Assembly: GCA_021780795.1 (NCBI GenBank)
Contig: JAJXYA010000201.1
Span: forward strand, 1 to 15,311
From: Bacillota bacterium
GTDB lineage: Bacteria; Bacillota_A; Clostridia; Clostridiales; Clostridiaceae
Length of the DNA stretch: 15,311 nucleotides
Direction: 5' to 3'
Shown here: positions 1-7,674 of the stretch, in pieces
Numbering within the stretch: position 1 is the first letter of the stretch
How the letters are laid out: each line of letters starts with the position of its first letter
The notes under the pieces: generated by a model
Databases searched by the model: none
Told to the model about the DNA's origin: nothing
The model's input: the letters and a program-made list of their open reading frames with translations, nothing else
Translations under genes and position numbers: made by a program

Positions 1-309
1 ATTTCTAGTACCAGCTGCTGAATATCCAGTATTAGGTGAAATCTGATTTATTTCAAGCCCTTCAATTACTGATTGAATCATTTTATTAACTTCAGGTATT
101 TTATCTATATCAATATTAGGTATTTCAAACCCTTGCCTTATAGTTATATGAATATTTCCATCTCCATAGTTTTCTGCTACCTTTTGCAGCACATCTAAAT
201 GTTTAGCTTCTATATGTCCTCCAGGCACCCTTATTCTTATAGCTGTTTTACCTCTTTTTTTAGTTATCCTATATGCATTCTTTTTAAGTAATTTGGTGTT
301 TATATCCAT
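1..309 (-). CDS. asrC: Anaerobic sulfite reductase subunit C, N-terminal part (cut by window edge)
   Basis: The reading frame opens at ATG (309) and stays open to the window edge, giving 103 residues (MDINTKLLKKNAYRITKKRG at the start). A GGGGGGAG ribosome binding site lies 6-7 bases upstream, and the gene starts 13 bases after the asrB stop. The visible part matches the nitrite/sulfite reductase ferredoxin-like half-domain: RIRVPGGHIEAKHL, then HITIRQGFEIPNI, the usual T-R-Q-like substrate-side motif. In the family, AsrC is the siroheme and [4Fe-4S] subunit that performs the six-electron reduction of sulfite to sulfide in the cytoplasm. The cysteine cluster motifs that bind siroheme and iron-sulfur would lie in the missing C-terminal part, so they cannot be checked here. 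Position as third gene after asrA and asrB strongly supports the call. Confidence 0.93.
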   Translation of the reverse strand, partial: MDINTKLLKKNAYRITKKRGKTAIRIRVPGGHIEAKHLDVLQKVAENYGDGNIHITIRQGFEIPNIDIDKIPEVNKMIQSVIEGLEINQISPNTGYSAAGTRN

Positions 310-322
310 GATTTTCTCCCCC

Positions 323-1114
323 CTAGTCTACTAGATGAACTGCATCCATATAGTTAAAAACAGGTCCCTCTAAACAAATATAAGTATCATCAATTTTACA
401 GTGTCCACACTTTCCAACTCCACAGCACATTTTTCGTTCATAAGATACCCATATATTTTTTTCTTTTACTCCTTTTTTTATAAATTCAGCTACTGTAAAT
501 TTCATCATTATTGGAGGTCCTACTACAATAACTTGTACTTCTTCTATGTTTTCCACTGGAATATCTGCAACATACTTTGTTATTAATCCTACATTTCCCG
601 GGTAACTTTCTTCTGCATTATCTACAGTTAAAATCACACTAATACTCTCAGCCCAAGCTTTTAAATCATCTCTAAACAAAATATCCTGCGGTGACTTAAA
701 TCCCGTTACTAGATTAAAGTACTTACTTTCCTTTGGGTGCTTTGCAAAATAATCCACTATTCCCTTTACAGGTGCTAATCCAGTTCCACCTGCAGCTACA
801 ATGATTTCTTTGTCCTTATAAAGATTAACATCGAAACCATTTCCATAAGGTCCTCTCAAAAACAAGGTGTCTCCTACGAAAAAACTATGAATTACATCTG
901 TAACTGTGCCGACACGTCTTATTGTAAGATCTACATACCCTTCTCCTATCTCACTAACAGATATAGGTGATTCTCCGAATTTTGGTATGGATACTTCAAA
1001 AAATTGACCTGGTTTCACTTCACCTAAGAACTCCATTCTAAAAGTATAATCCGTTTCTGTATGTTTCTTTATATTAAGTATCTTCGATTTAAAAGGCATA
1101 TATATATTTCTCAT
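323..1114 (-). CDS. asrB: Anaerobic sulfite reductase subunit B, FAD/NAD(P)H and [2Fe-2S] electron-transfer subunit
   Basis: The 263-residue product is a ferredoxin-NADP reductase-type flavoprotein of the AsrB/PyrK group. Residues 7-95 form the FAD-binding barrel (TFRMEF at 24-29, GPYGNGF at 88-94). Residues 103-210 form the pyridine-nucleotide domain with the AAGGTGLAP loop (107-115) and VVGPP (197-201). Near the C terminus, Cys230/231, Cys236, Cys239 and Cys247 form the expected [2Fe-2S] site. Its role is to take electrons from NAD(P)H through FAD and pass them to AsrA/AsrC. The start ATG directly follows the asrA stop with no gap, and its GAGGTGG ribosome site lies inside the end of asrA, which suggests translational coupling. 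A second in-frame ATG five codons later has a poorer ribosome site. Length and motifs are normal. Confidence 0.95.
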   Translation of the reverse strand: MRNIYMPFKSKILNIKKHTETDYTFRMEFLGEVKPGQFFEVSIPKFGESPISVSEIGEGYVDLTIRRVGTVTDVIHSFFVGDTLFLRGPYGNGFDVNLYKDKEIIVAAGGTGLAPVKGIVDYFAKHPKESKYFNLVTGFKSPQDILFRDDLKAWAESISVILTVDNAEESYPGNVGLITKYVADIPVENIEEVQVIVVGPPIMMKFTVAEFIKKGVKEKNIWVSYERKMCCGVGKCGHCKIDDTYICLEGPVFNYMDAVHLVD

Positions 1115-2122
1115 CTATTCCACCTCATCCATTGCTTCATTTAATTTATTTACACAATTTGAGAAAGATATATATTCAGGGCATATATCATCACATCTAC
1201 CACACCCTATACACATATGATATCCTGCTCTCTTTTTAAAGTCATATACCTTGTGCATAACTTTAAACCTCATTCTATCCTTTTTATCCTTTCTAAAACC
1301 ATGCCCTCCTGCCATATCACTAAATCCGTCTACATGACAAGATGCCCATACCCGTCTTCTTTCTCCTGCATTTTTATTATCCTTATAGAAAATGTCCTGC
1401 ATAGTAAAACAGGCACAAGTACCACATACAAAATTACATCTTCCACAAGCAATACATCTTGATGAATATTCATCCCACATTTTTGATTTGAAAATCCTTT
1501 GATCTAAATTTTCAGGTATGGTAACTACTATTTCATTAGTCAAAACAAATTCAGGTTGTACTTCTAACTCTTCAGCTTTATCATCCATAAAATAATCCAT
1601 TAGTTCATCAGATTTACAATCTATAAAAACCTCATCATCTTGAAGTTTAGTATACATGTCATAAACTTCTGTCCTATTCGATCCCATGCTTACACAAAAA
1701 CAGTTTTCAAAACTTTCACTACAGCCCATGAGCACAAATTTAATTTTGTCTCTTAAAACTTTGTAATAGTAGTCCTCATTTTCATTTCTTAAATAAATTT
1801 CGTCTAATCGCGTTAACGCATGGATATCACAGCTTCTTAAAAAGACTAGTATCTTCTTTTCCTCTTGCTTTGGTTCTATGCACTCATTTTCAGTAAAGTA
1901 AAATAAGGTTTGAGTAATAGGCAGTATTATTTCCTTAGGAGAAAAACTAGATTTTATATTAAACTCTACTTCCTTTATACTCTTTATTTCTTCATACCTA
2001 ATAGTATCTGTATCTGCAAAACTTCCTTTTCCCTTAAGCTTTACTGGTGCATATACCTTATATTCACGTCGCAAGCTTTCAAGATACTCATCAAACTTCT
2101 CTATTTTTAATTTAAAGCCCAT
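1115..2122 (-). CDS. asrA: Anaerobic sulfite reductase subunit A, two-cluster iron-sulfur protein
   Basis: With the start used here the product has 335 residues. Two ferredoxin-like [4Fe-4S] motifs are clear: Cys223-x2-Cys226-x2-Cys229-x3-Cys233 and Cys304-x2-Cys307-x2-Cys310-x3-Cys314-Pro. Several more cysteines lie nearby (236, 238, 262). In the Asr complex this subunit relays electrons between the AsrB flavin and the AsrC siroheme centre. I chose ATG 2122 (MGFKLKIEKF) because GGAGGG lies 10 bases upstream and because family members usually begin at this point. An in-frame ATG at 2155 would add 11 residues but has no ribosome site and would start inside the leader. It is the first gene of asrABC, with an upstream activator-like palindrome and promoter (2218-2260). 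Confidence 0.94.
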   Translation of the reverse strand: MGFKLKIEKFDEYLESLRREYKVYAPVKLKGKGSFADTDTIRYEEIKSIKEVEFNIKSSFSPKEIILPITQTLFYFTENECIEPKQEEKKILVFLRSCDIHALTRLDEIYLRNENEDYYYKVLRDKIKFVLMGCSESFENCFCVSMGSNRTEVYDMYTKLQDDEVFIDCKSDELMDYFMDDKAEELEVQPEFVLTNEIVVTIPENLDQRIFKSKMWDEYSSRCIACGRCNFVCGTCACFTMQDIFYKDNKNAGERRRVWASCHVDGFSDMAGGHGFRKDKKDRMRFKVMHKVYDFKKRAGYHMCIGCGRCDDICPEYISFSNCVNKLNEAMDEVE

Positions 2123-2217
2123 AAATGTAACACCCTCCACTACAATAAATTTCATTTAATTATTAAACATTGTTAATTAATTCACTTTAAAAATCAAATT
2201 TACACAGAATTACATTT

Positions 2218-2260
2218 ATTGTATTTTAAATAAAAAAAAGAGTATGTGACTACCATCACA
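2218..2260 (-). promoter_or_regulatory. Predicted Crp/Fnr-type operator and promoter for asrABC
   Basis: Positions 2245-2260 read TGTGA-CTACCA-TCACA, an exact match to the E. coli CRP consensus pattern. On the minus strand a TACAAT hexamer (2223-2218) matches the -10 consensus at five of six bases. It predicts transcription starting at A 2211, which puts the palindrome centre (2252.5) at -41.5, the standard class II activator position. No good -35 hexamer is present, as expected for an activator-dependent promoter. The leader to asrA would be about 89 bases. The palindrome overlaps the last codons and stop of the regulator gene. The assignment is inferred from sequence and spacing only. Confidence 0.6.
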
Positions 2261-2264
2261 CACT
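2232..2264 (-). terminator. Intrinsic terminator after the Crp/Fnr regulator gene
   Basis: On the minus strand the stem AGTGTGTGA / TCACATACT (2264-2256 with 2249-2241, one G-U pair) has a six-base loop and is followed by TC and eight T. The stem starts in the final codons of the regulator gene, and the TGA stop is part of it. The same bases form the TGTGA-N6-TCACA palindrome. Confidence 0.7.
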
Positions 2265-2942
2265 TTTAAAATACTGGTTTAACTTTTCTCTATTTACTAT
2301 GAATTTTCTCTGTTTAATTTTAACCATATCCATTTTTTCAAGTTCTTTTACTGCCCTTGAAATAGTTTCTCTAGAGCTACCTAACATATCTGCCAAATAG
2401 GTTATACTTATCTTAACATCTATTAAAACGCCCTCTTCTGTTTCTACTCCATAGTCTTTAGATAGTTTCCAAAGCTTGGCAGCCACCCTTTTATCCATTT
2501 TAGTAGGAACTGTATTCTTAATCTGTCTATACAATCTTCTTATTTTTTTACTCATAGAGTACAATATAACTTCTGTAAGTTTAAAATCCTGCTGCATAAT
2601 ATTTAATAAGTCTATTTTTGATATACTTATAATTTCGCTGTCTTCAAAGCCTTCGCAATTAATGGAAGCTGTGAAATCATCGAAAATTACCTCATTAATA
2701 ATTTCACCATTGTTTAAAATATAGATAACCCTCTTTTGACCTTTTTCCGATAATCTGTACATAGTTACCTTGCCCTTTAGAACTACATATATATTATCTA
2801 CCTTCTGCCTTTCTGAAAATAAAATCTCCCCTCTTTTTAGATTTTTGACATAGGCTTTTTCCTTTATTAAATTTATAGTTTTATCATCAATTTCTTGAAA
2901 TAGCGGAAGATTTTTCAACTGATTGACAGCGATTTGTGGCAT
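2256..2942 (-). CDS. Crp/Fnr-family transcriptional regulator
   Basis: The 228-residue product has an N-terminal cyclic-nucleotide-binding-like beta roll (about 10-120: LFQEID, GEILFSERQKVDNIYVVLKGKV, NNGEIINEVIF), a long dimerisation helix (about 120-150) and a C-terminal winged helix-turn-helix (about 150-225). The recognition helix reads SSRETISRAVKELEK (189-203); Arg191, Glu192 and Arg196 match the Arg180-Glu181-Arg185 set with which E. coli CRP reads TGTGA. There is one cysteine (Cys96), so an FNR-type [4Fe-4S] sensor is excluded, and the cAMP pocket signature of CRP is not conserved. The ligand is therefore unknown. AAGGAG lies eight bases before ATG 2942. Its place between two TGTGA-N6-TCACA sites suggests that it controls asrABC and the channel gene. 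This is an inference. Confidence 0.9.
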   Translation of the reverse strand: MPQIAVNQLKNLPLFQEIDDKTINLIKEKAYVKNLKRGEILFSERQKVDNIYVVLKGKVTMYRLSEKGQKRVIYILNNGEIINEVIFDDFTASINCEGFEDSEIISISKIDLLNIMQQDFKLTEVILYSMSKKIRRLYRQIKNTVPTKMDKRVAAKLWKLSKDYGVETEEGVLIDVKISITYLADMLGSSRETISRAVKELEKMDMVKIKQRKFIVNREKLNQYFKSV

Positions 2943-3021
2943 TGTAACGTCTCCTTATAATTTCATTTTAAAATCTCATCATTGCATAAATATCAATTAT
3001 TGTTTTAGTATTAATAATTTC

Positions 3022-3050
3022 ATTATATAACAATGGATTTTAAAGTTAAA
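3022..3050 (-). promoter_or_regulatory. Possible promoter of the Crp/Fnr regulator gene
   Basis: The minus strand holds TATAAT at 3027-3022, a perfect -10 hexamer, about 80 bases before the regulator start. The matching -35 region (TTTAAC near 3050) is weak. No TGTGA-N6-TCACA palindrome lies in this interval, so autoregulation is not evident. Confidence 0.35.
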
Positions 3051-3108
3051 GGCACATTCAAATATACTAGCATACAGACTTGCATTTATTTAAATATATC
3101 AAATCAAA

Positions 3109-3160
3109 AGAGTATATATTACTAAGCTATACAAACGGCATTTATAGTAATATATACTCT
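3109..3160 (-). terminator. Long perfect inverted repeat after the channel gene, probable terminator
   Basis: AGAGTATATATTACTA (3109-3124) and its exact reverse complement (3145-3160) form a 16-bp perfect stem with a 20-base loop. It lies eight bases after the stop of the channel gene. On the minus strand the stem is followed by TTTTGATTTG, a short T-run, so termination is the simplest role. The stem is almost all A and T and the loop is large, which is unlike the other terminators in the window. Confidence 0.5.
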
Positions 3161-3167
3161 AATTATT

Positions 3168-3935
3168 TTATTTTTCTTTTGATATAAACCAATATGCTGC
3201 TCCAATGAATACAGCCCCTCCTACAAAATTACCCAAGGTAACCCAAAGTAGGTTGTGTGCCAGCCCTCCTATTGAAATTGCTGCTGAGTGAGGAATCATT
3301 AGTGATACCGATAGTAAAGTCATGTTTGCAATACTATGTTCAAAGCCTGTGGTTATAAATGCAAATAAACACCAGAAAATCATTATAAGTTTAGCAGTTT
3401 CTTCTTTTAACTTAATAGCACACCATAAAGCTAAACAAACTAACATATTACAAAGTATACCTCTTAAAAATAACTCCATACTTGGCGTAGTCATTTTTCC
3501 TTGTGATACTTTTAAAATGAAGCTTGCCGTACTCCCTTTTGTAAGGCCACTACCTACAAATATAGCCGCTAAAGCAGCTGACCCTATAAAGTTTCCAATA
3601 AAACTATAAATCCATATATTTATTGAGCCCATCCAAGTAACTTTCTTTTCCAGAGAACCTATAGTCATAATCATGTTATTTCCTGTAAAAAGTTCAGAGC
3701 CAGCCATTATTACAAGGCTTAAGGCAATGCCAAAGGAAGCTCCCATAACAATTTTTGTTGCTGGGGACTGAGATGCTGTTAGTAATCCCCCAATAGTAAA
3801 TATTAATAGAATTCCAAATCCCACATATCCACCAGCTAAGGCAGCTGCAGTAAGATATCTTATTTTGCTTTTCTTTAAGAGTTCAGATTTTTTTACTGCC
3901 GATGTAGAAACCTTGTTAATTTCTTCACTAAACAA
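3168..3935 (-). CDS. Formate/nitrite transporter-family channel, probable hydrosulfide (HS-) channel
   Basis: The 255-residue membrane protein has about six hydrophobic segments (about 28-52, 63-84, 106-130, 157-175, 183-204, 225-250), the usual FNT-family length and pattern. Diagnostic motifs are AGSELFTGNNM (78-88) and GFEHSIANM (197-205), the latter with the central pore histidine His200. FNT proteins are pentamers that pass small anions such as formate, nitrite or hydrosulfide. A hydrosulfide channel of this family is known from Clostridioides difficile, where its gene neighbours asrABC. The same neighbourhood here makes HS- export the best guess, but formate or nitrite cannot be excluded from sequence. 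The start is TTG 3935, with AAGGAG ten bases upstream; a nearby ATG (3945) is out of frame and stops after five codons. Confidence 0.85.
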   Translation of the reverse strand: MFSEEINKVSTSAVKKSELLKKSKIRYLTAAALAGGYVGFGILLIFTIGGLLTASQSPATKIVMGASFGIALSLVIMAGSELFTGNNMIMTIGSLEKKVTWMGSINIWIYSFIGNFIGSAALAAIFVGSGLTKGSTASFILKVSQGKMTTPSMELFLRGILCNMLVCLALWCAIKLKEETAKLIMIFWCLFAFITTGFEHSIANMTLLSVSLMIPHSAAISIGGLAHNLLWVTLGNFVGGAVFIGAAYWFISKEK

Positions 3936-3968
3936 AATATATCATCTCCTTACATAGAGTATACCCAC

Positions 3969-4011
3969 ACCTTATCATTTTAAAAAAAGAAAGTATGTGA
4001 CTAATATCACA
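3969..4011 (-). promoter_or_regulatory. Predicted Crp/Fnr-type operator and promoter for the channel gene
   Basis: TGTGA-CTAATA-TCACA lies at 3996-4011, inside a perfect 10-bp inverted repeat (3991-4000 with 4007-4016). On the minus strand TGATAAGGT provides an extended -10 (TG, then TAAGGT at 3974-3969), which keeps the three most conserved -10 bases. It predicts a start at A 3962, with the palindrome centre (4003.5) at -41.5, the same geometry as before asrA. The hexamer itself is a poor match. Alternative -10s (TAAAAT 3982-3977, GATAAG 3976-3971, TATACT 3963-3958) would give other spacings. Confidence 0.5.
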
Positions 4012-4016
4012 TACTT
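3982..4016 (-). terminator. Intrinsic terminator after ileS
   Basis: On the minus strand AAGTATGTGA / TCACATACTT (4016-4007 with 4000-3991) forms a perfect 10-bp stem with a six-base loop, followed by TC and seven T. It begins 18 bases after the ileS stop. The same bases hold the TGTGA-N6-TCACA palindrome. Confidence 0.75.
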
Positions 4017-4033
4017 CCTAAAATTATTATTAA

Positions 4034-7000
4034 TTATATTTTTTCTACAGCTAGATTTAAATCTTCTCCATTTATCTTAACTGCATTGTATTCTCTTTCT
4101 GTAGAGTATACAACTTCTACAGCTAAAGTATCACGTTTGATTTGCTCTTCAAATTTCACAATTACATTTTGAAGCATTTCGTTACCAGCAGCGTAGATTT
4201 TAATCTTATCAGCAACTTCAAAACCACTTTCTTTTCTCATGTTTTGAATTCTACTCAAGATCTCTCTTACGTGTCCTTCTTCTTTAAGTTCCTCAGTGAT
4301 GTGAGTATCTAAGACTACCCCCATTTCACCTTCTCCAGCAAATGCAAATCCTTCAAGTCCTTGCATAGTAACAAGTAATCTTTCACTATTTAATTCTATT
4401 TCTGTTCCATCTACATTTATAGTAACAATGTTGCCATTATTTATAGTTTGAGCAAGCTCCATTTGGTTCATAGCTCCTATTGCTTTTCTGATACCAGGTA
4501 TTAACTTACCATATGGTTTACCTAGCACAGGTAGGTTTGGTTTTATTTCAAAATTAACATATTTAGAAAGGTCAGCTCCTAGCTCTACTTCCTTAATATT
4601 TAGCTCTTCTTTTACTATATCTCCATAATATTCTGGAAGAGATTTTGCACTAACTAGCATTTTAGAAAGTGGCTGTCTATTCTTTATATTAGCAGCGTTT
4701 CTAGCACTTCTTCCTAGTTTAACAGTCTTATAAGCTGTGTCCATTTCTTCTTCTAAAACTTTATCTACTTGATCTTCTCTATATTCTGGCCAAGCACATA
4801 AGTGAATACTTTCTGGTGCATTTTTATCGAAAGCAACTACTAGATTTTGGTATAACTCTTCTGTTACAAATGGTATATATGGAGCAGCTACTTTAGCAAA
4901 AGTTGTAATAACTCTGTACAGTGTCATATAAGCGCCAATTTTATCATCTGTAAGTGATTCCACCCAGTATCTTGATCTATTACGTCTTACATACCAGTTA
5001 GAAAGTTCATCAACAAACTCTTCAAGCTCAGTGGCTCCTTGAGTTATTCTATAGTTTGCTAAATGGTCATCCATATTCTTAACTAATGAGTTTAATTTTG
5101 ACATCATCCATTTATCCATAATATTTTCAGATGCAAAATCCTCATATTTAGTTGGGTCAAAATTGTCTAAGTCAGCATATAAAATGTAGAAGGAGTATAC
5201 ATTCCAAAGCGTTCCTATGAACTTTCTTTGAGCTTCTATAACTGCCTCTTCATAAAATCTTGAAGGTATCCATGGAGCACTAGCAGTATAGAAATACCAC
5301 CTTAAGGCATCTGCTCCTTGATTCTCTAGTACTGTAAATGGACTTAGCACATTTCCTTTATGCTTAGACATCTTTAAGCCATCTTTATCTAATACGTGCC
5401 CTAAAACAATACAGTTTTCAAATGGATTTGTATCAAATACTGTAGTAGATATTGCAAGTAATGTATAGAACCATCCTCTTGTTTGATCTACTGCCTCTGA
5501 AATAAATTGAGCTGGGAAGTTAGCTTCAAACAATTCTTTATTTTCAAATGGATAATGGTATTGTGCAAAAGGCATTGAGCCTGAGTCAAACCAACAATCT
5601 ATAACTTCTTCTACTCTAGTCATTGATTTGCTACATTTTGGACAATTTAAATGTACCTTATCTATATATGGTTTATGGAGCTCTATTCCTTCTGGTACAT
5701 TTATCCCCTTTTCATTAAGTTCCGCTATACTTCCTATCATTTCTCTATGGCCGCATTCGCATTCCCAAATTGGAAGTGGCGTTCCCCAGTATCTATTTCT
5801 ACTTATGCCCCAATCTATTACACCTTCAAGGAATTTACCCATTCTTCCCGTTCTCACGTTATCTGGCATCCAGTTAATCTTATTATTGTTTTCTATAAGT
5901 TTGTCTCTTACTGAAGACATTCTTACAAACCAGCTTTCTCTTGGATAATATAAAAGTGGTGTATCACATCTCCAGCAGTGTGGGTATGAGTGTGTAAACT
6001 TCTCAGATTTATATAAAATATTGTTTTCTTTTAAGTATTCTAATATTTTAGCGTCAGCATTTTTAACAAAAATACCCTTCCACGGAGTAACACAATCTAT
6101 AAATTTACCTTCTCCATCAACTAAGTTAACAAGTGGTAAATCATATTGTTTTCCAAGCAAGTTATCGTCTTCACCATAAGCAGGAGCAATATGAACTATA
6201 CCTGTACCATCTGTTAAAGTTACAAAGTCTCCATGAACTATATAGAAAGCTTTCTCTTCAGGAGTATAGAAATTAAACATTTGCTCATATTCTACGCCTA
6301 AAAGTGCTTCTCCCTTAAATTCGCGTGTTACTTCATACTCTCCGTCTAGTTTGCTTAATAATTCTCTTGAAAGTATCAAATTCTCACCTTCATGAATTAC
6401 TTCAACATAGTCATATTTTTTATTTACTGCAAGTGCTACGTTACTTGGAAGCGTCCAAGGAGTTGTAGTCCAAACAAGTATAGATTTCTCTTCACCTTTT
6501 ACTTTGAACTTTACATAAGCTGAGCTATCCTTTACATCCTTATATCCTTGAGCTACTTCATGAGAAGATAAAGTAGTTCCACATCTTGGGCAGTATGGCA
6601 TTACTTTATGTCCTTTGTACAATAGGTCTTTATCCCACATTTGTTTTAGTGCCCACCAAACTGATTCAATATAATCATTATGATAAGTTACATATGGATT
6701 CTCCATATCTATCCAGTAACCTACTCTCTCAGACATGTCTCTCCACATATTAACATAGCTAAAAACGCTATCCTTACATTCTGTTACAAATTTTTCTACA
6801 CCATAGGTCTCTATCTCAGGTTTTCCTGAAATTCCAAGTTTTTTTTCTATCTCAAGCTCTACTGGTAATCCATGAGTATCCCAACCCGCTTTTCTAAGAA
6901 CTTTATATCCCTTCATTACCTTATATCTTGGGATTAAATCCTTCATAACTCTTGTTAAAACGTGCCCTATATGAGGTTTACCATTAGCAGTTGGTGGGCC

Positions 7001-7135
7001 ATCATAAAAAGTAAAATACTCTCCATCCTCATTTAAATCGAAATTCTTTTGAATAATGTCTTTTTCTTTCCAAAGCTCAACTATATCTTTCTCTATATCC
7101 ATAAAGCTTTTTGAAGAATCATTTTTCTTGTACAT
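4034..7135 (-). CDS. ileS: Isoleucine--tRNA ligase, IleS2 (eukaryal-like) type
   Basis: The 1033-residue class I synthetase charges tRNA-Ile with isoleucine in the cytoplasm. The HIGH motif is PHIGH (His55-His58) within [17 protein letters not shown]. The second signature is K588-M-S-K-H, with His in place of the usual final Ser. An editing (CP1) domain contains [11 protein letters not shown] and [15 protein letters not shown], and cysteine pairs occur at CPRCG, CECG and [15 protein letters not shown] marks the anticodon-binding region. The length, above about 1000, and the lack of a C-terminal zinc finger place it with the IleS2 group rather than the roughly 930-residue IleS1 group. IleS2 enzymes commonly show lower mupirocin sensitivity; that is family knowledge, not shown here. 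AAGGAG lies seven bases before ATG 7135. It is controlled by the T-box leader upstream and ended by the 3982-4016 terminator. Confidence 0.97.
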   Translation of the reverse strand: MYKKNDSSKSFMDIEKDIVELWKEKDIIQKNFDLNEDGEYFTFYDGPPTANGKPHIGHVLTRVMKDLIPRYKVMKGYKVLRKAGWDTHGLPVELEIEKKLGISGKPEIETYGVEKFVTECKDSVFSYVNMWRDMSERVGYWIDMENPYVTYHNDYIESVWWALKQMWDKDLLYKGHKVMPYCPRCGTTLSSHEVAQGYKDVKDSSAYVKFKVKGEEKSILVWTTTPWTLPSNVALAVNKKYDYVEVIHEGENLILSRELLSKLDGEYEVTREFKGEALLGVEYEQMFNFYTPEEKAFYIVHGDFVTLTDGTGIVHIAPAYGEDDNLLGKQYDLPLVNLVDGEGKFIDCVTPWKGIFVKNADAKILEYLKENNILYKSEKFTHSYPHCWRCDTPLLYYPRESWFVRMSSVRDKLIENNNKINWMPDNVRTGRMGKFLEGVIDWGISRNRYWGTPLPIWECECGHREMIGSIAELNEKGINVPEGIELHKPYIDKVHLNCPKCSKSMTRVEEVIDCWFDSGSMPFAQYHYPFENKELFEANFPAQFISEAVDQTRGWFYTLLAISTTVFDTNPFENCIVLGHVLDKDGLKMSKHKGNVLSPFTVLENQGADALRWYFYTASAPWIPSRFYEEAVIEAQRKFIGTLWNVYSFYILYADLDNFDPTKYEDFASENIMDKWMMSKLNSLVKNMDDHLANYRITQGATELEEFVDELSNWYVRRNRSRYWVESLTDDKIGAYMTLYRVITTFAKVAAPYIPFVTEELYQNLVVAFDKNAPESIHLCAWPEYREDQVDKVLEEEMDTAYKTVKLGRSARNAANIKNRQPLSKMLVSAKSLPEYYGDIVKEELNIKEVELGADLSKYVNFEIKPNLPVLGKPYGKLIPGIRKAIGAMNQMELAQTINNGNIVTINVDGTEIELNSERLLVTMQGLEGFAFAGEGEMGVVLDTHITEELKEEGHVREILSRIQNMRKESGFEVADKIKIYAAGNEMLQNVIVKFEEQIKRDTLAVEVVYSTEREYNAVKINGEDLNLAVEKI

Positions 7136-7212
7136 AACAAAACTCCTTTCTATATTTCATTTAATAATAGCTACTTAGTTGTATTGGTCGTTAAAGTTAT
7201 ATTTTTAAATAT

Positions 7213-7243
7213 AAAAAAACTCCACCCTAAATAGGACGAAGTT
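7213..7243 (-). terminator. T-box regulated terminator in the ileS leader
   Basis: On the minus strand AACTTCGTCCTA (7243-7232) pairs with TAGGGTGGAGTT (7229-7218), with some G-U pairs, followed by seven T. The T-box sequence lies immediately upstream, so binding of uncharged tRNA-Ile would favour the antiterminator and readthrough into ileS. Confidence 0.88.
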
Positions 7244-7491
7244 AAATTCGTTATACCACCTATATCATAAATACAAACTCAAGTACAATCATACTTTATC
7301 CTTTAACGCAGGAATACGGATAAGCTTACTAAATTTTCAGCTCTCAGCTCCTAGGTGATTTTCTTAAAGTCTTCACTATGGGTTCCCACCTTACCCCACT
7401 CTCTGTAAGTTACTTACTTAAATACTTTTCCTAATCAAAGCTTTTTATTAGTCATAATTAATATAAATATATTATAAATCAATATGAACTT
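7213..7491 (-). ncRNA. T-box riboswitch leader of ileS (tRNA-Ile sensing)
   Basis: The minus strand holds a typical T-box leader. Stem I starts with ACAGAGAGTGGGG near 7405. Its specifier loop is followed by ACCTAGGAGCTG, and the triplet just before this is ATC (7359-7357), an isoleucine codon. The T-box core AGGTGGTATAACGAATT (about 7261-7245) replaces the common GGTGGTACCGCG; its TGGT would pair with the ACCA end of tRNA-Ile. The terminator with seven T follows. The leader explains the 350-base gap before ileS. No other gene is visible in it. Confidence 0.93.
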
Positions 7492-7497
7492 TTTATC

Positions 7498-7526
7498 ATT
7501 ATATTATAATGAAATTTTATTGTCAA
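7498..7526 (-). promoter_or_regulatory. Consensus promoter of the ileS T-box transcript
   Basis: On the minus strand TTGACA (7526-7521), a 17-base spacer and TATAAT (7503-7498) form a perfect sigma-A-type promoter. The predicted start is near 7491, giving a leader of about 355 bases before ileS. Confidence 0.85.
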
Positions 7527-7649
7527 TTTCTTTTTGAATTTTCTTATATTTACCATAAAAAAAAATAGACGTGCATCTTTTAATGTACAAAATGGTAAAA
7601 TTTATGTTACAGCATAAGCATGCCGATATTTGGTGAATACTATTTAAAT

Positions 7650-7674
7650 GCTATTATACTATGCTTATAATAGC
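7650..7674. repeat. Short inverted repeat in the ileS-glutamine synthetase gap
   Basis: GCTATTATA (7650-7658) and TATAATAGC (7666-7674) are exact reverse complements around a seven-base loop. No T-run follows on either strand, so it is not a clear terminator. The rest of 7530-7860 is AT-rich, and I see no gene in it. Confidence 0.4.

Noticed and set aside
2123..2155. An asrA start at ATG 2155.
   Set aside because: It has no ribosome binding site, while ATG 2122 has GGAGGG and the family-like N terminus.
5628..5948. Open frames opposite ileS, and similar ones opposite other genes.
   Set aside because: They lie antisense to clearly conserved genes, have no ribosome sites and give low-complexity products.
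7622..7629. GCCGATAT, the -10 sequence of sigma-D/28 motility promoters, on the plus strand.
   Set aside because: The needed TAAA lies about 22 bases upstream, not 15-16, and no motility gene follows.
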